Below, piece by piece: positions 53,337-62,328 of a stretch of DNA of 64,000 nucleotides (position 1 is its first letter; each line of letters begins with the position of its first letter). A program made the translations under genes and the position numbers. Below the pieces are notes generated by a model, which was not told the origin of the DNA, searched no databases, and worked only from the letters and a program-made list of their open reading frames with translations. The stretch spans positions 2,232,001 to 2,296,000 of the forward strand of contig NZ_CP139986.1 in NCBI RefSeq assembly GCF_034424175.1, in the 5' to 3' direction. The stretch comes from Kluyvera intermedia (GTDB lineage: Bacteria; Pseudomonadota; Gammaproteobacteria; Enterobacterales; Enterobacteriaceae).

Positions 53337-53530
53337 CCAACGCCATTCATGGCCATATCAATGATTTTCTGGTGCGTACCGGGTTGAGAAGCGGTGTAAG
53401 TGAACTGCAGTTGCCATGTTTTACGGCAGTGAGAGCAGAGATAGCGCTGATGTCCGGCGGTGCTTTTGCCGTTACGCACCACCCCGTCAGTAGCTGAACA
53501 GGAGGGACAGCTGATAGAAACAGAAGCCAC
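53255..53530 (-). CDS. insA: IS1 InsA regulatory/DNA-binding protein
   Basis: 91 residues: N-terminal zinc finger (CPSC...CSHC) and helix-turn-helix (GCRATARIMGVGLNTIFRHLK). Binds the IS1 ends and, alone, represses. Overlaps insB, with the frameshift window between them. Confidence 0.96.
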   Translation of the reverse strand: MASVSISCPSCSATDGVVRNGKSTAGHQRYLCSHCRKTWQLQFTYTASQPGTHQKIIDMAMNGVGCRATARIMGVGLNTIFRHLKNSGRSR

Positions 53531-53733
53531 TGGAGCACCTCAAAAACACCATCATACACTAAATCAGTAAGTTGGCAGCATCACCAGAAAACGTATAAAT
53601 TACACAGCCAACCTACATATGACAAGGTTGTTGCTTTAAAGATAACTACAGTTGAGCGTGGGTTAATTAATTCTTTTGAATCGCCACGGGTTTAACAGAC
53701 ACCTCAGAGTCATTTAAGATGGCTTAAAGAGAG

Positions 53734-54018
53734 GTGCCCATGAGCGGTAAGCGTTATCCCGAAGAGTTTAAAACTGAAGCAGTCAAACAGGTTGTTGATC
53801 GCGGTTATTCTGTTGCCAGCGTTGCAACACGTCTCGATATCACCACCCACAGCCTTTACGCCTGGATAAAGAAGTACGGTCCGGATTCTTCCGCTAATAA
53901 AGAACAGTCAGATGCTCAGGCCGAGATCCGCCGTCTCCAGAAAGAGCTGAAGCGGGTTACCGACGAACGGGACATATTAAAAAAAGCCGCGGCGTACTTC
54001 GCAAAGCTGTCCGACTGA
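53734..54018 (+). CDS. IS3-family OrfA
   Basis: 94 residues: helix-turn-helix (YPEEFKTEAVKQVVDRGYSVASVATRL) followed by a Leu-zipper (AEIRRLQKELKRVTDERDILKKA). A run of seven A at 53979-53985 before G is a likely -1 slip site that fuses OrfA to OrfB. Confidence 0.93.
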   Translation: MPMSGKRYPEEFKTEAVKQVVDRGYSVASVATRLDITTHSLYAWIKKYGPDSSANKEQSDAQAEIRRLQKELKRVTDERDILKKAAAYFAKLSD

Positions 54019-54074
54019 GGTACGCCTTTATCCGTGACAACACCTGTTGCTGGCCTGTTCGCCTGCTCTGTCGG

Positions 54075-54887
54075 GTGCTGGATGTTCATCCCAGTGGTTT
54101 TTACGCCTGGCTTCAGCAGCCGCATTCACAACGCCATCAGGCAGACCTGAGACTGACAGGACAGATTAAACAGTTCTGGCTGGAATCGGGATGCGTCTAT
54201 GGTTATCGCAAAATCCATCTGGATCTGCGGGACAGCGGGCAACAGTGCGGAGTGAACAGAGTCTGGCGACTGATGAAACGTGTCGGGATAAAGGCTCAGG
54301 TCGGATACCGGAGCCCGCGGGCACGTAAAGGCGAGCCCAGTATCGTGTCGCCCAACAGGCTCCAGCGACAGTTCAATCCGGATGCTCCGGATAAGCGTTG
54401 GGTAACGGACATAACCTACATCAGGACCCACGAAGGCTGGCTGTATCTTGCCGTGGTTGTTGATCTGTTCTCACGCAAAATTATCGGCTGGTCCATGCAA
54501 TCCCGGATGACAAAGGACATTGTCCTGAACGCACTGCTGATGGCTGTATGGCGCCGTAATCCCCAAAAACAGGTGCTGGTTCATTCGGATCAGGGCAGTC
54601 AGTACACAAGCCATGAGTGGCAGTCGTTCCTGAAATCACACGGCCTGGAGGGCAGCATGAGCCGTCGCGGTAACTGCCATGATAATGCGGTTGCAGAAAG
54701 CTTTTTCCAGTTGTTGAAACGCGAACGGATAAAGAAAAAGAGCTACGGAACGCGGGAAGAAGCCCGCAGCGATATTTTTGATTACATCGAAATGTTTTAT
54801 AACAGTAAGCGTCGGCATGGTTCCAGCGATCAGATGTCACCGACAGAATATGAAAACCAGTATTATCAACGGCTAGGAAGTGTCTAG
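54075..54887 (+). CDS. IS3-family OrfB transposase
   Basis: 270 residues from GTG, though the natural product is the OrfAB fusion; the frame is open upstream to the slip site. DDE triad: Asp in VTDITYIRT, Asp in VHSDQGSQYTS, Glu in NAVAESFFQLLKRE. rve integrase core complete. Confidence 0.94.
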   Translation: MLDVHPSGFYAWLQQPHSQRHQADLRLTGQIKQFWLESGCVYGYRKIHLDLRDSGQQCGVNRVWRLMKRVGIKAQVGYRSPRARKGEPSIVSPNRLQRQFNPDAPDKRWVTDITYIRTHEGWLYLAVVVDLFSRKIIGWSMQSRMTKDIVLNALLMAVWRRNPQKQVLVHSDQGSQYTSHEWQSFLKSHGLEGSMSRRGNCHDNAVAESFFQLLKRERIKKKSYGTREEARSDIFDYIEMFYNSKRRHGSSDQMSPTEYENQYYQRLGSV

Positions 54888-55101
54888 ATTATCCGTGGCG
54901 ATTCATTTCTTATCGGGTTTAGACATCTCGCAGCTCTCAAAGGAAACGGGTAAGGCCGTTAAAACTTTATATGCGATACGTCGGAATATCATGGAAAAAA
55001 CAGGATTTAGATCAATGATTTTCTTGCAGTATATTTATATCCGAAACTATAATTATATGCAAACAGTAATATATCCTGAAATGAGAGGTCTGATACATTG
55101 A

Positions 55102-55538
55102 CCTTACTGCCCCTAGATTTTTAGATAATATTTACTGGTGTAAGATAAAATTTGTGTACCTGCGGATAATCTTACTGTGGGTCACGCTCTGTCATTGCTA
55201 AGGTGTCCTGGCGTTGGCAAGTTTACCGGCTCTTTATCTAACTCAATCGCAGAGTCTAAATGAGGCATTCAGTTTGAAAAATGTATCAGCCGATGATGCT
55301 GAAAACCAAAGAGCCTTACAGAAAGAGAAAGCCACAAAACCAATCAAATAAATAGGTATTATCTATACATCTTTTGCACAACCGCACCCATCACCTATCA
55401 CTTCAGATAAATCCATTATTTTTCAAAGCATTGTAAAAATTAATCTATATCAATCACCCCAGACTGCAGGGTCTATGCTTATAAAAAGCCCCAATGACAA
55501 AGGCGAGTGCAGAATACCCCCACCCGACAGGGGTTGAA
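55102..55538. other. Intergenic region before sufA, with possible gene relic
   Basis: About 440 bases. The left part holds a possible coding relic (55154-55351). The right part, AT-rich then CCCC-rich, is the upstream region of the suf promoter, where E. coli has OxyR and IHF sites; none could be marked with confidence apart from the Fur box. Confidence 0.6.
55154..55351 (+). pseudogene. Possible relic of a small exported protein
   Basis: A frame from GTG 55154 reads VYLRIILLWVTLCHC, stop, then GVLALASLPALYLTQSQSLNEAFSLKN...TKPIK, stop. The hydrophobic stretch followed by a polar tail resembles a signal peptide broken by the TAA at 55199. No family match known to me. Confidence 0.3.
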
Positions 55539-55555
55539 GTGATAATCATTATCAC
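55539..55555. promoter_or_regulatory. Fur box of the suf operon
   Basis: GTGATAATCATTATCAC is a perfect palindrome and near-ideal Fur site, 47 bases before the sufA ATG. Matches the iron control of E. coli suf. Confidence 0.93.
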
Positions 55556-55601
55556 TAACATGGTGTTAACGCTTATGTAGCTTCATCGATGAGGTAGACC
55601 T

Positions 55602-55970
55602 ATGGAATTGCATTCTGGAACCTTTGATCCCAATGACGCAGCGTGGCAGGGCGTCACGCTGACGCCCTCCGCAGCAGCGCATATCCGGACGCTGGTAAAG
55701 CAGCAGCCGGGGATTCAGGGCGTAAGGCTTGGCGTGAAGCAAACTGGCTGTGCAGGGTTTGGTTACGTGCTGGACGCGGTAAGCGAGCCGGATAAAGACG
55801 ATCTACTGTTTGAATCCGACGGCGCGAAGCTGTGGGTCCCTTTACGCGCCATGCCGTTTATTGACGGCACCGAAGTGGATTATGTGCGCGAAGGTTTAAA
55901 TCAGCTGTTTAAATATCATAACCCGAAGGCGCAGAACGAATGTGGCTGCGGCGAAAGCTTCGGGGTATAG
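55602..55970 (+). CDS. sufA: Fe-S assembly A-type carrier SufA
   Basis: 122-residue carrier that passes Fe-S clusters to target proteins. The three conserved Cys are present (TGCAGFGY and the C-terminal ECGCGESFGV). Only the first ten residues differ clearly from E. coli. First gene of sufABCDSE, behind a Fur box; GAGG lies 8 bases before the ATG. Confidence 0.97.
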   Translation: MELHSGTFDPNDAAWQGVTLTPSAAAHIRTLVKQQPGIQGVRLGVKQTGCAGFGYVLDAVSEPDKDDLLFESDGAKLWVPLRAMPFIDGTEVDYVREGLNQLFKYHNPKAQNECGCGESFGV

Positions 55971-55980
55971 GCGGTACATA

Positions 55981-57468
55981 ATGACGCGCAATACTGAAGC
56001 AACTGACGATGTCCAGACCTGGGCGGATGGCCCGCTGAACTATAAAGAAGGGTTCTTCACCCAACTGAAAACAGACGAACTGGCACAAGGCATCAACGAA
56101 GAGGTGGTGCGGGCGATCTCTGCCCGTCGCAACGAACCCGAATGGATGCTGGAGTTCCGACTCAAGGCTTTCCGAGCCTGGCTTTCAATGGAAGAACCGC
56201 ACTGGTTAAAAGCACACTACGAGGGGCTTAATTACCAGGATTACAGTTATTACTCCGCGCCATCGTGTGGGAACTGCGATGACAGTTGCGCCTCGGAACC
56301 TGGAGCGCAACAGCAAACTGGCCCAGCCAGCTTTTTGACAGATGAGGTTGAAGCGGCATTTAACCAACTTGGCGTACCGGTGCGAGAAGGTAGAGAAGTG
56401 GCCGTTGACGCCATTTTTGACTCCGTTTCCGTTGCCACTACCTATCGGGAAAAACTGGCCGAGCAGGGCATTATTTTTTGCTCCTTTGGCGAAGCGATTC
56501 ACGATCATGCTGAGCTGGTAAAGCGCTACCTCGGCACGGTAGTACCGGAAAACGACAATTTCTTTGCCGCGCTAAACGCGGCGGTGGCATCTGACGGTAC
56601 CTTTATCTACATCCCGAAAGGCGTGCGCTGCCCGATGGAACTGTCGACCTATTTCCGCATTAATGCGGAAAAAACTGGCCAGTTTGAACGCACGATCCTG
56701 ATTGCCGATGAAGGCAGTTATGTCAGCTATATCGAAGGATGTTCGGCACCGGTACGCGACAGCTATCAGCTGCATGCTGCGGTCGTCGAGGTGATTATTC
56801 ACAAGGATGCGGAGGTGAAATATTCCACCGTGCAGAACTGGTTCCCTGGCGATAACAACAGCGGTGGGATCCTGAACTTCGTCACTAAACGTGCGCTGTG
56901 CGAAGGTGAAAACAGCAAAATGTCGTGGACGCAATCGGAAACCGGTTCGGCGATTACCTGGAAATACCCAAGCTGCATTCTGCGCGGCGATAACTCGGTC
57001 GGTGAGTTCTTCTCGGTGGCGCTGACCAGCGGTCATCAGCAGGCAGATACCGGCACCAAAATGATCCACATTGGTAAAAACACCCGATCGACCATTATCT
57101 CTAAAGGGATCTCCGCAGGTCACAGCCAGAACAGCTATCGTGGGTTAGTGAAAATCATGCCGACAGCGACCAATGCGCGCAACTTTACCCAGTGTGATTC
57201 CATGTTGATTGGTCCGGACTGTGGGGCGCATACGTTCCCCTACGTGGAGTGTCGGAACAATAGCGCACAGCTAGAGCATGAAGCGACGACCTCACGTATT
57301 GGAGAAGATCAGCTGTTTTACTGCCTGCAACGTGGAATCAGTGAAGACGATGCAATCTCCATGATCGTCAACGGCTTTTGTAAGGATGTTTTCTCTGAGC
57401 TGCCGCTGGAATTCGCCGTGGAAGCGCAAAAATTGCTGGCTATTAGCCTTGAACACAGCGTCGGTTAA
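55981..57468 (+). CDS. sufB: Fe-S scaffold subunit SufB
   Basis: 495 residues from MTRNTEATDD, the E. coli length; an in-frame ATG at 55942 lies inside sufA. SufB is the scaffold of the SufBC2D complex; the right-handed beta-helix core and conserved Cys (for example IEGCSAPVRDSY, YVECRNNSAQ) are present. Ten bases after sufA. Confidence 0.97.
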   Translation: MTRNTEATDDVQTWADGPLNYKEGFFTQLKTDELAQGINEEVVRAISARRNEPEWMLEFRLKAFRAWLSMEEPHWLKAHYEGLNYQDYSYYSAPSCGNCDDSCASEPGAQQQTGPASFLTDEVEAAFNQLGVPVREGREVAVDAIFDSVSVATTYREKLAEQGIIFCSFGEAIHDHAELVKRYLGTVVPENDNFFAALNAAVASDGTFIYIPKGVRCPMELSTYFRINAEKTGQFERTILIADEGSYVSYIEGCSAPVRDSYQLHAAVVEVIIHKDAEVKYSTVQNWFPGDNNSGGILNFVTKRALCEGENSKMSWTQSETGSAITWKYPSCILRGDNSVGEFFSVALTSGHQQADTGTKMIHIGKNTRSTIISKGISAGHSQNSYRGLVKIMPTATNARNFTQCDSMLIGPDCGAHTFPYVECRNNSAQLEHEATTSRIGEDQLFYCLQRGISEDDAISMIVNGFCKDVFSELPLEFAVEAQKLLAISLEHSVG

Positions 57469-57508
57469 GAGCCTGTCCCATTAGGCTCTAAGTATTAAGG
57501 GATAAGAT

Positions 57509-58255
57509 ATGTTGAGTATCAAAGATTTGCAGGTCTCGGTTGATGATAAAGCGATTCTGCGCGGGGTCAGCCTTGAGGTGCGCCCTGGCGAAGTTCACGC
57601 CATTATGGGGCCAAACGGCTCGGGGAAAAGCACGCTCTCAGCGACGCTTGCAGGACGTGAAGACTATACCGTGACCGGCGGTGAGGTTAACTTCAACGGT
57701 AACGATCTGCTGGCAATGTCGCCGGAAGAACGTGCCGGGGAAGGTATTTTTATGGCGTTTCAGTACCCGGTGGAAATCCCAGGCGTCAGCAACCAGTTTT
57801 TCCTGCAAACCGCACTGAATGCGGTGCGCGGGCATCGAGGGCAGGAGCCGCTGGATCGTTTTGATTTTCAGGATCTGATGGAAGAAAAAATCGATCTCCT
57901 GAAAATGCCCGCCGATCTTCTCACCCGCTCGGTTAACGTTGGCTTCTCCGGTGGTGAGAAAAAACGTAATGATATCCTACAGATGGCAGTGCTTGAACCG
58001 TCCTTGTGCATTCTTGATGAAACGGATTCCGGGCTAGATATTGACGCTCTTAAAGTGGTCTCCGACGGTGTGAACTCTCTGCGCGACGGTAAGCGTGCGT
58101 TTATTATCGTCACCCACTATCAGCGTATTCTCGACTATATCAAACCGGATGTGGTGCACGTGCTTTATCAAGGACGCATCGTCAAATCGGGTGATTTTAC
58201 GCTGGTGAAGCAACTGGAGGAGCAGGGCTATGGCTGGCTTAGCGAACAACAGTAG
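57509..58255 (+). CDS. sufC: SufC ATPase
   Basis: 248-residue ABC-type ATPase of SufBC2D. Walker A (GPNGSGKST), signature (FSGGEKKR), Walker B (LCILDETDSGLD) and switch His (VTHYQR) intact. AAGGGA lies 6 bases before the ATG. Overlaps sufD by 26 bases. Confidence 0.97.
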   Translation: MLSIKDLQVSVDDKAILRGVSLEVRPGEVHAIMGPNGSGKSTLSATLAGREDYTVTGGEVNFNGNDLLAMSPEERAGEGIFMAFQYPVEIPGVSNQFFLQTALNAVRGHRGQEPLDRFDFQDLMEEKIDLLKMPADLLTRSVNVGFSGGEKKRNDILQMAVLEPSLCILDETDSGLDIDALKVVSDGVNSLRDGKRAFIIVTHYQRILDYIKPDVVHVLYQGRIVKSGDFTLVKQLEEQGYGWLSEQQ

Positions 58256-59501
58256 CGCACTGCAACAGTGGCATGAGCTGTTTCAGGCGCGCGGCGGGCA
58301 GGCATCACCGCAGGCTCAACAGCATCTTCAGCAGGTTCAACGGCTGGGATTACCATCGCGTAAAGATGAGGACTGGAAATACACCTCGCTGGATAAACTG
58401 CTAGCGAGCACATTTGTTGCGCCCGCACTACCGGGCTTAACGGCAGTTGAGCGTGACACACACTCACTAGCGCTGGATGCCTGGCGCCTGGTTTTCGTCG
58501 ATGGACAGTTTGATGCGAGCCTGAGTGACTCTCTCGCGGACAGCGGCTTTGATGTGACGGTAGATAACCAGCGGCAATCGCTGCCAGAGGCCGTTCACTG
58601 CGAGGTTTTTCTGCATCTGACGGAAAGTCTGGCGACCTGCGTGACGCATATTCGGGTTCGGCGTAATCAACATCCGGCCAAACCCTTGTTGCTGCTGCAC
58701 ATCACCCGGGGGCTGGAAACCGATGAAATGAATACCGCGCACTATCGGCACCACATGCAATTGGAAGAAGGGGCGCAGGCAACGGTCATCGAGCAATATG
58801 TGAGTCTTAATGAGACGCGCCATTTTACCGGCGCGCGGTTCACCGCCGAGGTGGCCGACAATGCTCAGCTTCAGCATCTCAAACTGGGTTTTGAAAATGC
58901 TCAGAGCTATCACTTTGCGCATAACGATCTCAGGCTGGGGCGAGATGCGGCGGCGTTCAGTCACAGTTTTTTACTGGGGGCGGCGGTAACGCGTCACCAC
59001 ACCAGCACGCAGTTAAATGGTGAAAACAGTACCTTGCGGGTTAACAGCCTGTCGATGCCGGTCAATACGGAAGTCTGCGACACTCGTAGCTGGCTTGAGC
59101 ACAACAAAGGCTACTGTAATAGCCGTCAGCTGCATAAAACTATCGTCAGCGATAAAGGTCGAGCGGTGTTTAACGGCGTGATTACCGTCGCACCGCACGC
59201 GATTAAAACCGACGGTCAGATGACCAACAATAATCTCCTGTTGGACCGTCTGGCAGAAGTGGACACCAAGCCGCAACTAGAAATCTACGCTGATGACGTG
59301 AAATGCAGCCACGGTGCCACGGTCGGTCGGATTGACGATGAACAACTCTTTTATCTGCGCTCACGCGGTATTTCATCAGATGAGGCCAGAAAGATAATTC
59401 TCTATGCCTTCGCCGCAGGGCTTACAGATGCGATAACCCTGGATCCGCTCAAGCAGCACGTTCTGGCGCGTATTGGGCGACGTCTGGCTGGAGGTAAGTA
59501 A
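58230..59501 (+). CDS. sufD: Fe-S cluster assembly protein SufD
   Basis: 423 residues, partner of SufB, helps iron entry into the scaffold. Conserved C-terminal core HGATVGRIDDEQLFYLRSRGIS with the key His. Diverges from E. coli more in the N-terminal half than SufB or SufC do. Its last base is the first base of sufS (TAATG). Confidence 0.96.
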   Translation: MAGLANNSSALQQWHELFQARGGQASPQAQQHLQQVQRLGLPSRKDEDWKYTSLDKLLASTFVAPALPGLTAVERDTHSLALDAWRLVFVDGQFDASLSDSLADSGFDVTVDNQRQSLPEAVHCEVFLHLTESLATCVTHIRVRRNQHPAKPLLLLHITRGLETDEMNTAHYRHHMQLEEGAQATVIEQYVSLNETRHFTGARFTAEVADNAQLQHLKLGFENAQSYHFAHNDLRLGRDAAAFSHSFLLGAAVTRHHTSTQLNGENSTLRVNSLSMPVNTEVCDTRSWLEHNKGYCNSRQLHKTIVSDKGRAVFNGVITVAPHAIKTDGQMTNNNLLLDRLAEVDTKPQLEIYADDVKCSHGATVGRIDDEQLFYLRSRGISSDEARKIILYAFAAGLTDAITLDPLKQHVLARIGRRLAGGK

Positions 59502-60721
59502 TGACTTTTTCCGTACAACAAGTGCGTGGTGATTTTCCGGTTCTGGCCCGTGAAGTGAACGGTCAGCCGCTGGTCTATCTTGATTCTGCCGCCAGCGCGC
59601 AGAAACCTGAGCAAGTGATCCATGCTGAAGCGTCCTTTTATCGTCACGGTTATGCCGCCGTGCATCGCGGAATTCACACGCTCAGTGCCGAAGCCACACA
59701 GCGCATGGAAGAGGTGCGGCAGAAAGTCGCCAATTTCCTCCATGCGGCTAGCGCAGAAGAGATTGTATTTGTGCGCGGTACTACCGAGGCGATAAATCTG
59801 GTGGCGAATAGCTGGGGTACCAGTAACGTCAAGGCGGGCGATAATATCGTCATTACCGCGATGGAGCATCATGCCAATATTGTTCCCTGGCAAATGCTTT
59901 GCGCCAGAAACGGTGCTGAGCTGCGGGTGATCCCGCTCAATGCGGATGGGACTTTGCAAATGGCATCCGCGCCCTCGCTGTTTGATGAACGGACTCGGCT
60001 GTTGGCGGTGACACAGGTGTCGAACGTACTGGGCACTGAAAACCCGTTGGCCGAATTGATTACCCTGGCGCATCGGCATGGCGCGAAAACGCTGGTGGAT
60101 GGCGCGCAGGCGGTGATGCATCATCCGGTAGATGTCCAGGCGCTGGACTGTGATTTTTACGCTTTCTCCGGCCATAAACTCTATGGGCCAACCGGAATTG
60201 GTGCGCTGTATGTCAAGGCCGATATTCTAAAGGATATGCCGCCGTGGGAAGGGGGCGGCTCGATGATTGCGACCGTCAGCCTGACGCAGGGCACCACCTG
60301 GGCAAATGCGCCGTGGCGGTTTGAGGCAGGTACGCCGAATACCGGTGGCATTATCGGTTTGGGTGCGGCGCTGGATTACGTCAGCGAACTGGGGCTTGTG
60401 CAAATCGCTGAATATGAACAGACGCTGATGCGATATGCGCTGGATGCGTTATCCCATGTTCCTGACCTGCATCTCTACGGCCCGGCCGACCGTCTGGGCG
60501 TCATCGCCTTTAATCTGGGTAAACACCATGCCTACGATGTGGGCAGCTTTCTTGACAATTACGGGATTGCCGTTCGTACCGGGCATCATTGTGCCATGCC
60601 GCTGATGGAGTTCTACCAGGTACCGGCTATGTGTCGGGCGTCGCTGGCCATGTACAACACGGTGGAAGAGGTGGATCGACTGGTGGCGGGTCTCCAGCGT
60701 ATTCAACGTTTATTGGGATAA
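59501..60721 (+). CDS. sufS: Cysteine desulfurase SufS
   Basis: 406-residue PLP enzyme that takes sulfur from cysteine and passes it to SufE. PLP Lys in FSGHKLYGPTG, active-site Cys in GHHCAMPLM. Length matches E. coli. Starts within the sufD stop. Confidence 0.97.
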   Translation: MTFSVQQVRGDFPVLAREVNGQPLVYLDSAASAQKPEQVIHAEASFYRHGYAAVHRGIHTLSAEATQRMEEVRQKVANFLHAASAEEIVFVRGTTEAINLVANSWGTSNVKAGDNIVITAMEHHANIVPWQMLCARNGAELRVIPLNADGTLQMASAPSLFDERTRLLAVTQVSNVLGTENPLAELITLAHRHGAKTLVDGAQAVMHHPVDVQALDCDFYAFSGHKLYGPTGIGALYVKADILKDMPPWEGGGSMIATVSLTQGTTWANAPWRFEAGTPNTGGIIGLGAALDYVSELGLVQIAEYEQTLMRYALDALSHVPDLHLYGPADRLGVIAFNLGKHHAYDVGSFLDNYGIAVRTGHHCAMPLMEFYQVPAMCRASLAMYNTVEEVDRLVAGLQRIQRLLG

Positions 60722-60734
60722 AAGGGAACTTACG

Positions 60735-61154
60735 ATGGCCGCTTTACCGGATAAAGATAAATTGCTGCGTAACTTTAACCGTTGCGCGAACTGGGAAGAG
60801 AAATATCTCTATATCATTGAGCTTGGCCAGCGCCTCCCACCGCTAAGCCCGGAAGAACACTGTGCGAAAAATAGTATCCAGGGCTGCCAAAGCCAGGTAT
60901 GGATTGTCATGGGTACCGATGCACAGGGGCGAATGACGCTGCGTGGTGATAGTGATGCCGCAATCGTGAAGGGGTTGATTGCCATCGTATTTATCCTCTA
61001 CGATGAAATGACCGCCGCGGATGTCGAGGCATTTGACGTTCGTCCCTGGTTTGAAAAGATGGCACTGACGCAGCACCTGACCCCCTCACGAGCTCAGGGG
61101 CTGGAAGCCATGATCCGTGCAATTCGCGCGCGTGCAGCGGCGAGGTCTCACTAA
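60735..61154 (+). CDS. sufE: Sulfur acceptor SufE
   Basis: 139 residues; accepts persulfide from SufS on the Cys in QGCQSQVW and delivers it to SufB. Last gene of the suf operon; ldtE follows 122 bases later. Confidence 0.97.
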   Translation: MAALPDKDKLLRNFNRCANWEEKYLYIIELGQRLPPLSPEEHCAKNSIQGCQSQVWIVMGTDAQGRMTLRGDSDAAIVKGLIAIVFILYDEMTAADVEAFDVRPWFEKMALTQHLTPSRAQGLEAMIRAIRARAAARSH

Positions 61155-61276
61155 TTTAGCTACTATAGAAAAGACAGCTTCCAATCTGTTACAAAACAAG
61201 GCGGGCTACCTGCCCGCCCACTGGTGGTTCAGCTTTCTGGCAATGTTGTCAGTGAATATGAATAAGGAATCCAGAT

Positions 61277-62263
61277 ATGAAGCGCGCGTCTCTTATCACA
61301 CTCAGCATTTTAAGCGCACTCAGCGCGTTTTCTAGCGCCTGGGGCGTTGACTACCCATTACCCCCAGCCAATAGCCGTTTAATCGGTCACAACCAAACCT
61401 ACACCGTTCAGGAGGGGGATAAGAACCTCCAGGCTATCGCACGACGTTTTGACACTGCCGCGATGCTCATCCTCGAAGCCAATAACACCATCGCGTCCTC
61501 ACCTATGGCGGGTACGGTCGTGACGATTCCTTCGCAGATGCTGTTACCGGATGTGCCACGCGAAGGTATTGTGGTCAATCTTGCCGAACTGAGACTGTAT
61601 TACTTCCCGCCGGGCGAGCAGATGGTGCAGGTGTTCCCTATTGGGATCGGTCAACAGGGTCTTGAGACTCCAGAAATGACGACTCGGGTTGGACAAAAGA
61701 TCTCCAATCCAACATGGACACCGACGGCAGGCATCCGGGCTCGCTCACTGGAGCGCGGCGTTACGTTACCAGCCGTCATTCCTGCAGGGCCGGGGAACCC
61801 GTTGGGTCTGTTTGCCCTGCGTCTGGCATACGGTAACGGCGAGTATCTTATTCACGGAACCAACGCGCCGGATAGCGTAGGGCTGCGCGTGAGCTCCGGC
61901 TGTATTCGGATGAACGCGCCAGATATCAAAGCGCTGTTCGCTCAGGTTCGCAGTGGGACGACGGTCAGGGTGATCAACGAGCCGGTGAAATATTCCGTGG
62001 AACCAAATGGCGCACACTATCTGGAAGTACACCGTCCGCTGTCGCCGAACGAAGCGCAGGATACGCAAACCATGAAGATTACGCTGTCGCCAGACTTTAA
62101 GCAGTTTGTTGAACAGACAGGGGTGAGCGAAGAATTGGTAACGAAAAGCTTAGCGCGTCGTGCGGGATATCCGATGATGGTTTCAGATTCGAAGGCTGCC
62201 ACAAGGACGTCGGTGCTGTCGGCGCAAAATGGTGAAGCGTCGTCAGAAAAAATGATGCAGTAA
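61277..62263 (+). CDS. ldtE: L,D-transpeptidase LdtE
   Basis: Makes 3-3 cross-links in peptidoglycan. 328 residues: signal peptide (to about 24), LysM domain (about 42-87, YTVQEGDKNLQAIARRF), YkuD catalytic domain (about 97-235) with HGTNAPDSVGLRVSSGCIRM, containing the catalytic His and Cys. C-terminal tail is shorter and more divergent than in E. coli (334). Neighbour of lpp, as in E. coli. Confidence 0.95.
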   Translation: MKRASLITLSILSALSAFSSAWGVDYPLPPANSRLIGHNQTYTVQEGDKNLQAIARRFDTAAMLILEANNTIASSPMAGTVVTIPSQMLLPDVPREGIVVNLAELRLYYFPPGEQMVQVFPIGIGQQGLETPEMTTRVGQKISNPTWTPTAGIRARSLERGVTLPAVIPAGPGNPLGLFALRLAYGNGEYLIHGTNAPDSVGLRVSSGCIRMNAPDIKALFAQVRSGTTVRVINEPVKYSVEPNGAHYLEVHRPLSPNEAQDTQTMKITLSPDFKQFVEQTGVSEELVTKSLARRAGYPMMVSDSKAATRTSVLSAQNGEASSEKMMQ

Positions 62264-62285
62264 GCGGAAAGGAATTTCAGGCAAA

Positions 62286-62312
62286 AAAATGGCGCACAAT
62301 GTGCGCCATTTT
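62286..62312. terminator. Terminator after lpp (and ldtE)
   Basis: AAAATGGCGCAC and GTGCGCCATTTT form a 12-bp perfect stem with loop AAT. Convergent genes ldtE and lpp can share it. Confidence 0.92.
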
Positions 62313-62328
62313 CATTACACAGATACTA

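Larger units (their letters stand above)
52818..53585 (-). mobile_element. IS1 (768 bp, complete)
   Basis: Both IS1 ends are present: GGTAATGACTCCAACTTATT at 52818 and, on the other strand, GGTGATGCTGCCAACTTACT at 53585, giving exactly 768 bp. insA and insB read on the minus strand. The 9 bases outside each end differ (GAATCAAGT and AGAAAACGT), so there is no target duplication. Confidence 0.97.
53677..54905 (+). mobile_element. IS3-family insertion sequence (1229 bp)
   Basis: Ends are inverted repeats starting TGAATCGCCACGG on both sides, with further matches (AGACAC at positions 21-26). The element is flanked by a 3-bp direct repeat, TTT (53674-53676 and 54906-54908), as expected for this family. 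It carries overlapping orfA and orfB. Not assigned to a named IS. Confidence 0.92.
53586..55101 (+). pseudogene. LuxR-type regulator, truncated by IS1 and split by an IS3-family element
   Basis: Codons are open from the IS1 edge (53586) to 53676, and resume at 54906. Joining 53676 to 54909, which removes the element and one TTT copy, gives one frame: ITTVERGLINSF + LSGLDISQLSKETGKAVKTLYAIRR, a canonical LuxR/GerE domain, ending at 55101. The N-terminal domain is missing; IS1 stands in its place. The DNA-binding part resembles the intact LuxR-type protein at 52062-52619. Confidence 0.85.
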
